Source: Eumeta japonica (taxonomy: Eukaryota > Arthropoda > Insecta > Lepidoptera > Psychidae). From it: a stretch of DNA of 64,000 nucleotides. Shown in pieces: positions 1 through 10,579 of this stretch; positions within the stretch are counted from its first letter, which is position 1, and every line of letters starts with the position of its first letter. Both the position numbers and the translations under genes were made by a program. The stretch lies in contig BGZK01000101.1 in NCBI GenBank assembly GCA_005406025.1, forward strand, positions 310,001 to 374,000. The letters are read 5' to 3'. Below the pieces are notes generated by a model. It was not told the origin of the DNA and did no database searches. It was given only the letters and a program-made list of their open reading frames with translations.

Positions 1-435
1 TTGACAATGCAATATTATTATGACATAGAGCTGATCTGATGATGGAGCTAGAAGGTGGCCATAGGAACTTCGTAATTAAACGACGCAACGCCGCGGAGTT
101 TGGGCTCGTTTGATCGTCTTTGATGAGTATCTTGGCTGACGTGAATATGCAACTTCAACGAATTTGGGAAAAAGTTCGTTGCGTTTGTTATGAATGTAGA
201 TTATGTTGATTGATTAGATGGATGGCCCAATGCCAAGGTAAGCACGTGCCGAGGGCTGAATGGTATGAGGGTGTATAAGCATTACTTAAACTGAACTTCA
301 TTGACTGTGTTGACTATCTTTTTCCAGTCCTTTCATTGTAATTAATTATTTGCATGCAATTAAAAACTATTTTTTAATAATGCCAAAGAAGTATAACTTC
401 TTACGCGCATACATAAGTACACGCGTCCAATTTCC
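1..435 (-). repeat. Single-unit, reverse-oriented relative of the 9.6-10.4 kb composite repeat
   Basis: Read on the minus strand, three blocks match the 9.6-10.4 kb locus. These are the head with a GAAGTATAACTTC palindrome next to 'ACATAAGTAC' (about 368-430), the 'ACAGTCAATGAAGTTCAG' block (about 284-313), and one copy of the 120-bp unit (about 30-130, including 'GGTGGCCATAGGAAC' and 'AATTAAACGACGCAAC'). Their order differs: head, ACAGTCAA block, then unit, whereas at 9.6 kb the unit array lies between the head and the ACAGTCAA block. The element probably continues left of the window. It is a dispersed, non-coding repeat of unknown class. Confidence 0.75.
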
Positions 436-581
436 TTATTTTAAAGCAAATATAGTCACGGTATCAAATGAAATTTATTACTTATAAAACGAGATTCTTA
501 CTATTTAAAAAAAAATTATTCCATGTGTAACAGTTTCGTTCAGTCAATCCGATATTAAATTAGACGCGTCACTTGAGCGAT

Positions 582-953
582 TTACTTAACCAATCTAGGA
601 GTATACGAATTCTGTATTAGGGTTTTTTTTTTTGTTTTACGCATTTTGATATTTTCTGTCCAGTCTGTATCACCTGATTGCAGGAACATAATCTCCTGAA
701 ACATTTTTATTTTGGTCTGAGAAGTTTGTTCCCTAAGCCTCCTGGGCCGGTCCAGTAATTGTATTCTGGAAGGTAACATAATATGTAAAATATATTTCAG
801 TACGGCAGCGGCAACTACAGCACTTATTTCACGAAAGGACAAAGGGAACCCGATTATCTTGCTGGTCACGTGCACCAAATAGTTAAATATTAGAATAAGC
901 CCCATGGTGCTCGCACCTGCGCCGGCGCGCATGAACGGTCGAGCGCTCGCCAA
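582..953 (-). CDS. Unrecognised 123-codon ORF, possible gene or transposon fragment
   Basis: I do not recognise this reading frame. It opens at a TTG codon, is preceded in frame by a TAG, and has its first ATG at codon 8 and a second at about codon 17. The N-terminal part is alanine- and glycine-rich. Residues about 17-65 are hydrophobic, with stretches such as MGLILIFNYLVHV and ISAVVAAAVLKYILHIM. The C-terminal half is polar and basic (RPRRLREQTSQTK, KMRKTKKK). Its composition is more protein-like than most random ORFs in this AT-rich DNA. The next ~60 bp (954-1015) is a GC-rich block resembling a TE-like 5' region. It could be the end of a decayed retroelement ORF, a membrane-protein exon or a chance ORF. 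Confidence 0.25.
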   Translation of the reverse strand: MASARPFMRAGAGASTMGLILIFNYLVHVTSKIIGFPLSFREISAVVAAAVLKYILHIMLPSRIQLLDRPRRLREQTSQTKIKMFQEIMFLQSGDTDWTENIKMRKTKKKTLIQNSYTPRLVK

Positions 954-1014
954 GGGAGATCCTTCGGGTCCACCCTCGTCGGGGTCCTATTGCGACCCCG
1001 GGGCATTTGCACCC

Positions 1015-2520
1015 TAACTCGGTTTAAAGTCTGCTATAGTCGACCTATATCGACAGGTTTATTACTTTAGTTTGTTTGCGTTACGTCGAACCGGAAAGTT
1101 CGCGTTTGCGGTGCGTTTTATATTATTTAGGGGCGTTTGGAGGACCCGAATGCTTACGGGGAGTTTATGTTGCGACCACAGAACACCGAAATATCAGGAG
1201 TTACAAAACTCTGTCTATGTTAATAGAAATCTATTTATGTTTTCGCACTGTTTTGCGCAAAATAATTGCATTAAAAAAAAGAAACAAATATAATAACTAC
1301 GGACTGGGGTCAATATAAAGAGTTATGCAAACCGTCCATTGAATAAAGATAGCTATAGCGAGAATGGACGTGATTTATTCATCAAATCGATGAAATAAAA
1401 AAAAAAATAGAAACAGGTAACCAAGAATTTAGGGATGTATGAACCGGAAAATATGTAAATTTGAATCAGATTGTCATGTTTTCCTAAACAAATTCTTCGC
1501 CGTAATCCAAAACAAATTTAACTGAACATATGTGGAATGCGAGCATAATGATCGAAAAGAAGAATTGATAAGAATCTGACTCTTCTGTGATCCTGTGCTG
1601 GCGTCTTAGTATCGGGGTCATAAACAATTTATACCTGTCATGAAAACAATAGCATAATGTAAACATCTCGACTCATCAGCGCTCAACAATCCAACTGCTC
1701 GACAACCTTTACAATACAATACTCGAGTTGCATTTACAATTCAAATAAAAACATTTGTTTTTCGCCATAAATGTCGATCTTAACATGAAGCAATCGTTTT
1801 CGCAATTTGGATATAATATTTGTTTCCAAAAACCAGTAGAGATATTTTGCGTTTCCCAAAATTTCATTGTTGTCACAAATCACTCTCCTATAAGAAGGAA
1901 AAAATAATATGTAACCATAATAGAGTTAATTTCATTATCTTTGCAATGACCACGTAAATATCTATTCTTTAAAAAAAAATGTTCTTAACTTTACATACAG
2001 AGCTCAATTTTTTACTTAAAATTATGTACAGTCAATTTAATATTTCATCAAAACTCCTATGTTCATGACAGGATTATAACAATTTATTCTCATGTTAATT
2101 TTCCATAACACAATTGAATACGATTGATCCATCTTAAAAATTTATAAAGCTATAAGCTCGAACCGTTTCATCGAGATGACGCGTCGCTCCAGGCGAATGG
2201 AAACTCTCTGATCCTAACTTCGTAACTGTCTTACATTCCGCTACTTACGTACGTGGAGCATTTACTGCGAGAGCGGGTATTGTTACACGATAAACGTCTT
2301 GTTAAACATTTACAAGATCGAATAGCGCAATACATGCAGCCGCCGAATTGAAGTATGAAGCAAAAACAAAATACCGTTCGACAATATTGTTTTCTACTTA
2401 ACGTTTCCTAAGCGGGTCATCGTCAACTGTCTCCATGGTTTTCGTATACGCGTGTTACACGCTCGATGAAGCGACCCCGGGCGTCTACTTCGGCCGCATC
2501 GGGTAACTGAGTCATCGGTT
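1015..2520. other. AT-rich non-coding stretch
   Basis: No reading frame, RNA gene or recognised repeat stands out. Short ORFs at 1072-1318 and 1484-1666 overlap in several frames and have no family features. Confidence 0.5.
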
Positions 2521-2526
2521 ACTACA

Positions 2527-2815
2527 ACTCCTCCTAAAAGGTATTATATGACGTTCGAAACGTGATGTAGTTTTTGGTTGGCATTAACTGTACTGTTAAA
2601 TACATCTAACGTCTCTAAATCAGAACCTATTTTGGGGCGATAATTTGCTTAAGTAAGCAACGCTGAAAGCTGAACACAAAAAAAAATTGCTGTCATTGAC
2701 GTCTTGAGTTTGCTTTGGACATTCTAGCAAGCAACATATAACTCCTATTAGATATTATTTGACGTGTTGAATATCATGATGTAGTTTCTAGCTGGCATTA
2801 AATGTTCTGCATAAC
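2527..2815. repeat. Pair of diverged ~80-bp direct repeats
   Basis: A block starting 'AACTCCTCCTAAAAGGTATT' at about 2527 recurs at about 2738 as 'AACTCCTATTAGATATTATT'. Both copies continue through 'TGATGTAGTTT' and 'GGCATTAA'. The offset is about 211 bp, so this may be what is left of a two-unit tandem duplication. Confidence 0.6.
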
Positions 2816-2819
2816 ACAA

Positions 2820-4160
2820 CAATTTAACCAACTTCTATCGGTATCGAGTAGGATAACAGAAGTGATGGTTCACCAGTTAAAGGCGCCGCCTTGAAATCAA
2901 AAAATACCTACCGGGTTTGACCCTGGGCACGAGCGAATCGACCAATATGTTTTTAACTTTTAATTAAATCACGCACAGCTTATCGGTACGTTAAGCCGGG
3001 CGGTTTATTATTGCTTAATATAAGGTGGGCATATTATTCGATGTAATATTACGATTGTTACCATTTATGAACGATTTAAACGATTTTTTTTCTTAATTAG
3101 GTATTCTATATAAAACACAACGTGAACAATAAATACAACATTTATTAGGTAGATATTTGTAGGGATTTAGAATAATTTATTTTATTCGGGATAAGTGAGG
3201 GCAATTTCTTTAGGTATTTTTTGTTTGCAATATTTTTCTTTATTATTTTATTTTTGGGTTTAGTAGTTTACGTACTTTTTAATTCGAGGTTAAGATTTAT
3301 TGCGGATAACATTGTTTAGTGTAGGTGAATGTTTAGTTTTTTTTTGTGTTACATATTTTTCGGCAGACATTATTAGCATATTGCAGTATATTTTTGACAG
3401 AAATTTTCGGAAATGACTTTTGTGGGCGGACGGAGCGGTGGCTAAAAGGTAGTATGTATGTGATAAATGTGTGTACGCCACCATTGCCACCGCTGTCGCC
3501 GGGCCAAAACGGTATGCGCGAACGCACAAATGCCTCTCTAGTCTCATTATTATTTTGGGCTTCGTAATTGACGGCGGAAGCGATTTATTTGTCATTTGCG
3601 TCGCTGAATCAAAATAAACAGTTCAGAGGCATTTCTCGATTTTGCTGCGTTTGAGTTAATTTTTGAATTACCATTTTGTTACTAAACTCGAAAAAAATTA
3701 AATCTAGATAATGAACAGTCATGACAGTTTGAATCTTGTTCTTGAGATTTTATAGCCTAAAAGTTTTATTGCAAACGGCCATAAACGCAAAATTTTTATT
3801 TCCTGGCTTGGTTTTCCGGAACCTTGGTTTTCGATAATAAAAAATACGTAACTTAGTTATGAGTAGTTAATACTCAGACAATAAACAGATATTTATTTTG
3901 GGAATCTATTTACCAGATTACACAACGTCTATACAAAACGCGATAAAAAAAATCGGAAAGAATTGTATGTTTGCGCTTAAAAATGAATTTTATTACTATT
4001 ATATTATTGGATTTTTTTTATTAAAAAAAAAAATATTAGTATTGAAGTTCAGTGTTTGTCAAATTCGGTTCTTTTTTTATTTAAATAGTCCAAATACTTC
4101 ATTTATTAAATGAAAAAAATATATATGAATAAAAACTAAATACAGCACAACGCTCGAAAT
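2820..4160. other. AT-rich non-coding stretch
   Basis: Nothing supportable as a gene. A moderately GC-rich patch near 3425-3525 produces overlapping open frames on both strands, which argues against any single one being coding. Confidence 0.45.
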
Positions 4161-4162
4161 TC

Positions 4163-4312
4163 TGCCGCTCTGAATTTCCTGCGAATGATGCGATGCGCAG
4201 ATTTAACGCTCCCCGATCCCACCTTCTTCACCCCCGCGTTTTGCGCCATTGCAACGCTTTACTGTTTGTTACTAACTTCACAGCGGTGGAGTATCATGCG
4301 TTGTACCTACTG
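4163..4312 (+). repeat. Dispersed repeat, family also at 18915-19063 (inverted)
   Basis: About 150 bp align in reverse complement with 18915-19063, sharing 'CACCGCTGTGAAGTT', 'GCAATGGCG' and 'GGGGAGCGT' on the opposite strand. The same reading frame is open in both copies (MRRFNAPRSHLL here, MRRYYAPRPSLL there). I recall similar sequence in other lepidopteran genomes, so I take it as an interspersed repeat, not a gene. Confidence 0.7.
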
Positions 4313-4439
4313 TATGATGAGTTCACCTTCGATGCAACGGCTTTAACCAGAAGTTCGCATCTTAACGTGTGTGAAGCAATTCTAATACCGCTGCATTGTC
4401 ATAGCATAATACGAAAAAATCAACATCTCACTTGAGTAG

Positions 4440-5172
4440 TCTTTGATTCGTGATAGCTAATTCTGTTGTAATTCTGCTGATAGGTTTTGAGATGACTTTT
4501 ATGTTTAACCACTTCTTAGGCCGTATACCCTAGTAATTATTTTCAGATTGTTGCTTGAATAAAATTTTAAACATTTGTTGGGGGTGACGGTCCAAATAAA
4601 AATGTATACTTATACACAAGTCAAAAAGTATCCGAAAAATTTGCTACATGTTTCAATTTTGTATTATATAAAAAAGAATTTAAATTGTCTTCCATTTTTT
4701 TTTATATAATACTTTAAATTGTTACAAGAATTTTAATTGTATCTTTTTCAAAACGTAATTTGAAAAAAAAACCGCAACTACCAATATTGCCTAATACCTC
4801 AAAAACACATTTAAAAAATCATTCGAAATTTCTTTGACGTTTCAAATCACTCCCAAAATCACCAGTCAAATCTGTTTTAAGAGGATTAGACTAAAATTCA
4901 CTTAACAGATAAAATTATATGAAATCGAAATTATTATTGGTTTATGCATAATTATTACAAAAGAAAATTCTTATACCTCGCTGCAACTCCATTCTATAAT
5001 TTGTATATGTATGTTTAAATATGTTATAGTATACCATAGACATTTATCTAATTTATGTCCATACAGACCACAAGAGCTCGGGTTGCATACATCATCATGG
5101 CCGCTATCGCTGGATGTGAATGTTAATGTGGCAATCGAGCAATCTATTTGGATTGTGCAATTATGGTAAATA
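4440..5172. other. AT-rich non-coding stretch
   Basis: Very AT-rich, with runs of A and T. No repeat or gene recognised. Confidence 0.5.
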
Positions 5173-5545
5173 GTATATTAATTATAGACATTGACGGATG
5201 GTTCGATAAGTTTGCTCGTTAAATGGCGCTATGACGTCGCGGCGGGGTACCGCTTAAGTAATTCAGCCCCTTTATGTGATTGACTGTCTAGCAAATTACT
5301 AGCATTTTCGACCAACTTGCTTCGATACGTTCAAATTATTGTTGCAAATCTAGTTACCTACATTGGGCATTAGATAAATTTTTAAGTTTGGGAGCGCTGT
5401 GAGTTTGCAATCTACCCATATTTTTTTTATCTGTTTAGTAATTGCTTTAAACTTAGCTGTACCCTGCCGCGACATTATAGCGCCAAGCGCCATTTCAACG
5501 AGCAAACCTTATCGTACCATCCATCAATTTCTATAATTAATATAC
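5173..5545. mobile_element. Foldback MITE with ~85-bp terminal inverted repeats
   Basis: The left arm (about 5173-5250) begins GTATATTAATTATAGA and runs through 'TTTGCTCGTT', 'AATGGCGCTAT' and 'GTCGCGGC'. The right arm (about 5459-5545) is its reverse complement and ends 'TCTATAATTAATATAC'. The right arm carries a small internal duplication (GCGCCAAGCGCC). The centre is AT-rich without an ORF. This is the structure of a non-autonomous DNA transposon. The AT-rich terminus could fit a TA-targeting Tc1/mariner-type element, but a target duplication cannot be told apart from the TIR. Confidence 0.85.
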
Positions 5546-5782
5546 AAAGATACTTATAGGTGTTACTCAATTGAATTTGATAGCTCAATGTAAGGTATAA
5601 TTTTTGTCTTTTATAAATGTTCGCTTTCTTTGCGTTGGAGGTTTTTTTTTAAATTTAATTTTTATTTTAAAATTTTTGTTATTTTTGTGTAAATCCTAGC
5701 TTTCATACCAAATTTGTTTCACATTTTAGGTCACAAGTAAAGCAAATACCCATTATGCGTCTAAGATTCCTACCGCCGCTAA

Positions 5783-5993
5783 CAAAAGAGCTGACAATTT
5801 TGAAACGGCTTAACCGATTTTGATGAAACGTATTTAAGAGCCATTGCTCGAAAATCCGCTTTCAAATAAAAAAAGGGCATCCAAATCCGTTCACTCGTTT
5901 CAGATCTACTCTGCCACAAACAGACACACAGATAGACACACGTAGCGGTCAAATTTATAATACCTCTCTTTTTTCGTCGGGGTTTAAAAAGTG
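5783..5993 (+). repeat. Interspersed repeat tail ('ACGGCTTAACCGATTTTGATG' type)
   Basis: It carries 'AAACGGCTTAACCGATTTTG', 'GAAAATCCGCTTTCAAATAA', an ACAGACACACAGATAGACAC stretch and 'GTCGGGGTTTAAAAAG'. From memory this is the order of a very common lepidopteran repeat, probably the 3' part of a non-LTR retrotransposon or its SINE derivative. The 78-codon minus-strand frame over it is incidental. Confidence 0.65.
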
Positions 5994-5999
5994 AAGAAA

Positions 6000-6313
6000 T
6001 TGGTTCTATTTCCACCTGGGTAGAGCTGGAATCACAAGCGGTTATAATAAAATAATTATTACTAAACTAAATTAGGGGTTACAATATGATATTTGGCGAC
6101 GAAATTAAAATTCATGTTATAAATTCGGAACTCTATGAACGGATTATAGACCTTACTGAGTATCATTTCCGTATGAAAAAAAATATTTCAGATACTTTCA
6201 ATGGACACCCAAGTAGATCTAATTTTATTTTTTCAAAAGTTGGGTTTCTTTATGGAACAGAATGTCAATAACTAAATCATTATTTGTTTCAATACTTATT
6301 TATTTATTTAAAT
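6000..6313. other. AT-rich non-coding stretch
   Basis: A 61-codon plus-strand ORF (6086-6271) has no recognisable features. It is most likely chance. Confidence 0.4.
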
Positions 6314-6498
6314 CAGAAGTTCCCAAATTCCCATAGACCACTTTCAAAATTTTGTTGGTTAATTTCGAAACCAAATTAATTTTCATGCACCCCCGCTTAC
6401 GATTGTGGACCCCCATTTTTTATTACGCCCAACGTAGACCCCCGTCGAGTCTCCCGTGGACCCCTTGGGGTCCACCTGGACCACTTTGGGAAATACTG
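6314..6498. mobile_element. hAT-type MITE with 8-bp target site duplication
   Basis: The element starts CAGAAGTTCCCAAATT and ends TTTGGGAAATACTG, whose reverse complement is CAGTATTTCCCAAA. That is the hAT-like CAG..(T)TCCCAAA terminus. Inside the right end is the 'GGACCCC...GGGGTCCACCTGGACCAC' sequence common next to hAT ends. The flanks are ATTTAAAT (6306-6313) and ATTTAGAT (6499-6506), an 8-bp target duplication with one mismatch, which is the hAT length. At 185 bp with no ORF it is non-autonomous. Confidence 0.85.
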
Positions 6499-6889
6499 AT
6501 TTAGATCATCATAACATAATGCGTACCAAGCTATATTATGTAACACATGTCATCTAATACGAAATGTTACTGCCAATATACCAATAACTATTGAAAATTA
6601 TCTGCTGAAAATCAATTGATCAGTTCACTTGAATAAATTTACGGTTAAAAAAATTTGTTGTCTGTAAAGTCGGTTTACGGACAATAATTTTACGTGATAA
6701 TGTCATAAGAAAACATTGATGATAAATTGCATTCTTTTATAAATTGAATTGAATTATCATCACTGAATCATCATTATTTTGTGTAATACAAAATGAACGA
6801 CTTAATTGAAAATGACAATGTTTTCGATAAATTAACATTTATTTGCACTCGTTAATTCTAATATTTTTGTACTTTAATTGTACAGTAAA

Positions 6890-7030
6890 GAGATAGATGC
6901 GTCACAAGCCCAATGCTTAGGCCGATCGTGCCTCTCTATCGTTCCGCGCTCTCGCTCGCATGCTCCGTTCAGGCGGAACGCGACAATGAGTCAGCTTTTT
7001 CGGGCGTGCAGCCAGCGTTCATCGATTTAT
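6890..7030. other. GC-rich block
   Basis: A sharp rise in GC, with 'AGATAGATGCGTCACAAGCC' and 'CCGCGCTCTCGCTCGCATGC', in AT-rich surroundings. It may be an old repeat or a regulatory island. No ORF extends across it. Confidence 0.35.
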
Positions 7031-9040
7031 AAGACGATATCACGTCAAGAAGGTTAAAAGTACAGAATTAAAAATAACTCTAACTATAAAATACGAGTTA
7101 ATTAATAATTAAACTATAAAAATATATACAAAACTTCAATCAAAACAGAAGAAGTATAATAACAAAAAAAGTTGCAAATATTGTACAATAATACTATTGT
7201 TTGTCTAACATACGATTGTCTGCGCAAAATAATTCCAAATATTTGACCTTGGAGAGATCGCTGAAGTTTCTGATTAGTCCATTGAGCGTTTCCATTAAAG
7301 TTTCTAATTAGACTATTCTGATAAATTAATTTATTGTTTAAACAATTTATCACAAAAGTTAAATACTTAGTAACCGCTTCGGTGCCCTTGTTTGTGGCGG
7401 TTCCAATCCTGTATTTTTTTTTAGTTTTTATTTACAGCACAATTGTTGACAGTTTTCTTTTTGGATTTTTTTTTGAGAAATTTAAACTTCTCAGTAAACA
7501 AGCGCTCAGACGCAGCACTACCGATCTGTAAAATTGGTCAATTAAGACGCTTGCAGAATTCACTGGCACGAGGCGATCCGCGCCAGCCGGCGTCGGCACC
7601 CTTCGAATACGTGTGTTCATGAAATATGGAGTTATAAATTTAGGGCTTTCCGTGACACCAAAAAAAAAAAATTACATGACACATATTTTATTTTACATGT
7701 ATTTTATTGAAGTAAAACTTCTTCGGCTACGCGTTTTGAAGTAATTGAAAGCGTTTTATGGACGGAATTAACTTTCAGTAAGATCTGTATTTTGCTTACG
7801 CGGTTTTCGCACTTTGAATATTGAATTCAGCGAATATCCAAATTGAGAATGGCTAATATTTAGAAACGACAGCTTCGATGTAACCCCTTTGGCATTTTTC
7901 TCAATATTGCGATATTAATAACTAGCTGCACCCGAGTGGAACCCCGAATTGAATAAATTTGATTCTATGAATTAATCATACTGAAGTGTGAATTCTAAAA
8001 TCTAAATTCACACACACCCATAATACATAGATATTTCTTTGTTTCTGTTACTGAGAAACGAATTTAAAACGAACTTAACTTTTATTACCGTCATGTAAAA
8101 TCCAAGAACAAACCAGGATTGTCTCTAAAGGATGGCGCCGCCGTTAACAGACTAGCGCGCCATCACCCGGCTGGAATGCGAATTAGTCCTGATTATATAA
8201 CACTCATGTTCCTGCGTCCATGATGCCACACGTTCAATGATTGTTACTTTTTGTTCATCGAGTTTGTTTTTTAGTTATGTTAGTGTATCGTGTGATACCT
8301 CTTCAGTAGGGTTTTTTTTTTGACTTTGCGATTTGCCTACTAAATTAACCTCCAAAATTACATTTTTCAACTGTTTATCTAAATCGTTCCTTCGTAATCA
8401 AGTTACCCAACTGTGTGTATTTACCACTTTCCAATATTTGAGTTCAGTAGATTCTAAGGAAATAGGACATGATAAAAGACAGACATAATAACAATCTTAT
8501 TAAGTTAATAATAGAACATAAAAAAAATATGTGAAATCTTTGTATGTTTTTCGCTTTGTTTGTCAGTTTGAAAGCATATTAGGTGAAGGCTATATTTTAT
8601 AATAAAAATTTAGTTTTTGAAAAAATTGACGAATTGCAATAACATTTATTGATTAATTCATCAAAATAAACCAAGTGAATCAAAAGATATTTAGCGTTGT
8701 ATATTAAAGTTTGGTTCTGTCAAAAATACACAACGACACCGCACATGGCGTGAACGAGGAGTTGAGTGAGCAACTAAACCGGTTTTAGGGTAATTTATTA
8801 TACATAAGTAATAGTTGTTACGAATATTTACCATAGAACATAAATTTCTTTAGTTAGTAGATTCTGAATCCTAAATTGTGCTCACTTCAGTAAACAAAAT
8901 TTCCAATGTATTTATTTTTGTTTATAGTGAACATTAGCTATCTAGCTAATTCTAAATTAAACAACTAATATTATTTTCTTTCTTAAGACGGGAGAAGAGT
9001 GAAATGTTATGATATTTAATCAAAAAAAAAATCGAAATTA
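7031..9040. other. AT-rich non-coding stretch with one short GC patch
   Basis: No gene recognised. At 7706 a GAAGTAAAACTTC near-palindrome followed by 'TTCGGCTACGCG' resembles the GAAGTATAACTTC head of the repeat at 9.6 kb. A GC patch lies at about 8130-8180. Confidence 0.4.
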
Positions 9041-9044
9041 CCTG

Positions 9045-9260
9045 TTTTTGGACGAGATCAAGAGCGAGAATGAGATCGTTATAAAATGAAAATAAGTTAG
9101 AGCCAATTCGTGTGTTTTTAGTATAGGGGTAGGTATTCGCTTCAAATAATTTGAGTGGAATTGGATCAAGTACGAAATCGGCTGGAAAACGAGAATATAA
9201 CCGGAATTTAAATCGGGATTGAGATCATGACCGGAACCAACAGCGCGATCGCTCATTGTA
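9045..9260. repeat. Degenerate hexamer-like (GA-TCGG) repeat segment
   Basis: Short words such as 'GAGATCAAGAGCGAGAATGA', 'GAAATCGGCTGG', 'AACCGGAATT' and 'GGGATTGAGATCATGACCGG' recur with roughly six-base phasing. Similar segments lie at 14.95, 16.4, 32.9 (reverse) and 42.0 kb. It is simple-sequence-like, not coding. Confidence 0.45.
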
Positions 9261-9464
9261 AAATATGAAACTACTCATTGTACGCCTACGGGTCCGAGCT
9301 GAAAAAGGTGTTAAAGCAGTTGAATCGTAAATCATAACCAGACCTTAAGTTTATATACAACTGGTGGTCTTTCTCTATTAACGACATAGTGGGCATTATG
9401 GATTGTGAATTGAATAAAAGAAACTTGAAGGACGTTTGAAATTGAAAAAACCCTAATCCGCTAA

Positions 9465-9635
9465 AAACAGTTCCGCATCGAATAGTCCAAGTTACATACC
9501 GACGCGTTGAGTAATTATTAATTGATGTCTAGACGATGAAAAATCGTTTTCATCATTTGTATATTAAAATATATATTTGTAATTTAAGTAAGAATTTCAA
9601 TTATTTACACATAAAGATACATAAAAAATTGGGTG
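9465..9635 (+). repeat. Left copy of ~165-bp direct repeat flanking the 120-bp array
   Basis: It matches 10680-10855. Both contain 'CCAAGTTACATACCGACGC' (one base different), 'GATGAAAAATCGTTTTCATC', 'TATATTTGTAATTTA' and 'TTATTTACACATAAA'. The two copies bracket the tandem array in the same orientation, so they are either the ends of one composite element or two insertions of one family. Confidence 0.8.
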
Positions 9636-9639
9636 CGTG

Positions 9640-9690
9640 TACATAAGTACGTGCTTGAGAAGTTATACTTCTTTGGCATCATTAAAAACG
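9640..9690 (+). repeat. Palindrome-bearing head of the composite repeat
   Basis: It holds 'GTGTACATAAGTACGTGC' and the palindrome-like GAAGTTATACTTC followed by 'TTTGGCATCATTA'. The same head occurs in reverse at about 368-430, and the palindrome alone recurs at about 10585. Confidence 0.75.
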
Positions 9691-10400
9691 AGCCCAAACT
9701 CGATGGGGTTGCGTCGTTTAATTACGGAGTTCCTATGGCCACCTTCCAGCTCCATCATCAGACGCTGATTATCATAGAGTATCAAAGTACTCGTCAAGAC
9801 GAATCAAACGAGCCCAAACTCGATGGGGTTGCGTCGTTTAATTACGGAGTTCCTATGGCCATCTTCCAGCTCCATCATCAGACGCTGATTACCATAGAGT
9901 ATCAAAGTACTCGTCAAGACGAATCAAACGAGCCCAAACTCGATAGGGTTGCGTCGTTTAATTACGGAGTTCCTATGGCCATCTTCCAGCTCCATCATCA
10001 GACGCTGATTACCATATAGTATCAAAGTACTCGTCAAGACGAATCAAACGAGCCCAAACTCGATAGGGTTGCGTCGTTTAATTACGGAGTTCCTATGGCC
10101 ATCTTCCAGCTCCATCATCAGACGCTGATTACCATATAGTATCAAAGTACTCGTCAAGACGAATCAAACGAGCCCAAACTCGATGGGGTTGCGTCGTTTA
10201 ATTACGGAGTTCCTATGGCCACCTTCTGGCTCCATCATCAGACGCTGATTACCATATAGTATCAAAGTACTCGTCAAGAGGAATCAAACGAGCCCAAACT
10301 CGATGGGGTTGCGTCGTTTAATTACGGAGTTCCTATGGCCACCTTCCAGCTCCATCATCAGACGCTGATTACCATATAGTATCAAAGTACTCGCCAACAC
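9691..10400 (+). repeat. Tandem array: six copies of a 120-bp unit
   Basis: Unit starts fall at 9691, 9811, 9931, 10051, 10171 and 10291, exactly 120 bp apart; the last copy breaks down at about 10395. The copies differ at only a few positions, for example ATGGGG/ATAGGG, CACCTT/CATCTT and AGAGTA/ATAGTA. Key words are 'AGCCCAAACTCGAT', 'TTGCGTCGTTTAATTACG' and 'GTTCCTATGGCCA'. Because 120 is divisible by three, one frame stays open over three units as a 40-residue repeat. The repeat closes where GAG becomes TAG. The single diverged unit at the window start indicates that a piece of an older dispersed repeat was amplified here recently. Confidence 0.95.
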
Positions 10401-10579
10401 AGTCAATAAAGTTCAGTTTAAATTTTAAAAATTAAATAAATAATTTTTTATTTTCTTATATTAAATGTACATAAATTCTCTCATTATTCGAAATTCGAAT
10501 TCTAAGCGGGCAGCTTCAATCTGTTAATTTTGCGTCACACAATCTTAAAATTTCACTCTCATCATTTTTTCATAACGCG

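Noticed and set aside
7552..7575. GAATTCACTGGCACGAGG resembling a cDNA-library adaptor
   Set aside because: Not an exact adaptor match, continuous with ordinary genomic sequence on both sides; most likely chance.
9633..10019. 128-codon ORF with a 40-residue repeat as a repetitive protein gene
   Set aside because: It follows from a 120-bp repeat that happens to lack stops; it closes within later units and the dispersed copy at the window start is not open.
9691..10400. Regular direct repeats resembling a CRISPR array
   Set aside because: Units are 120 bp and directly abut, with no unique spacers; the DNA is animal and the unit belongs to a dispersed repeat.
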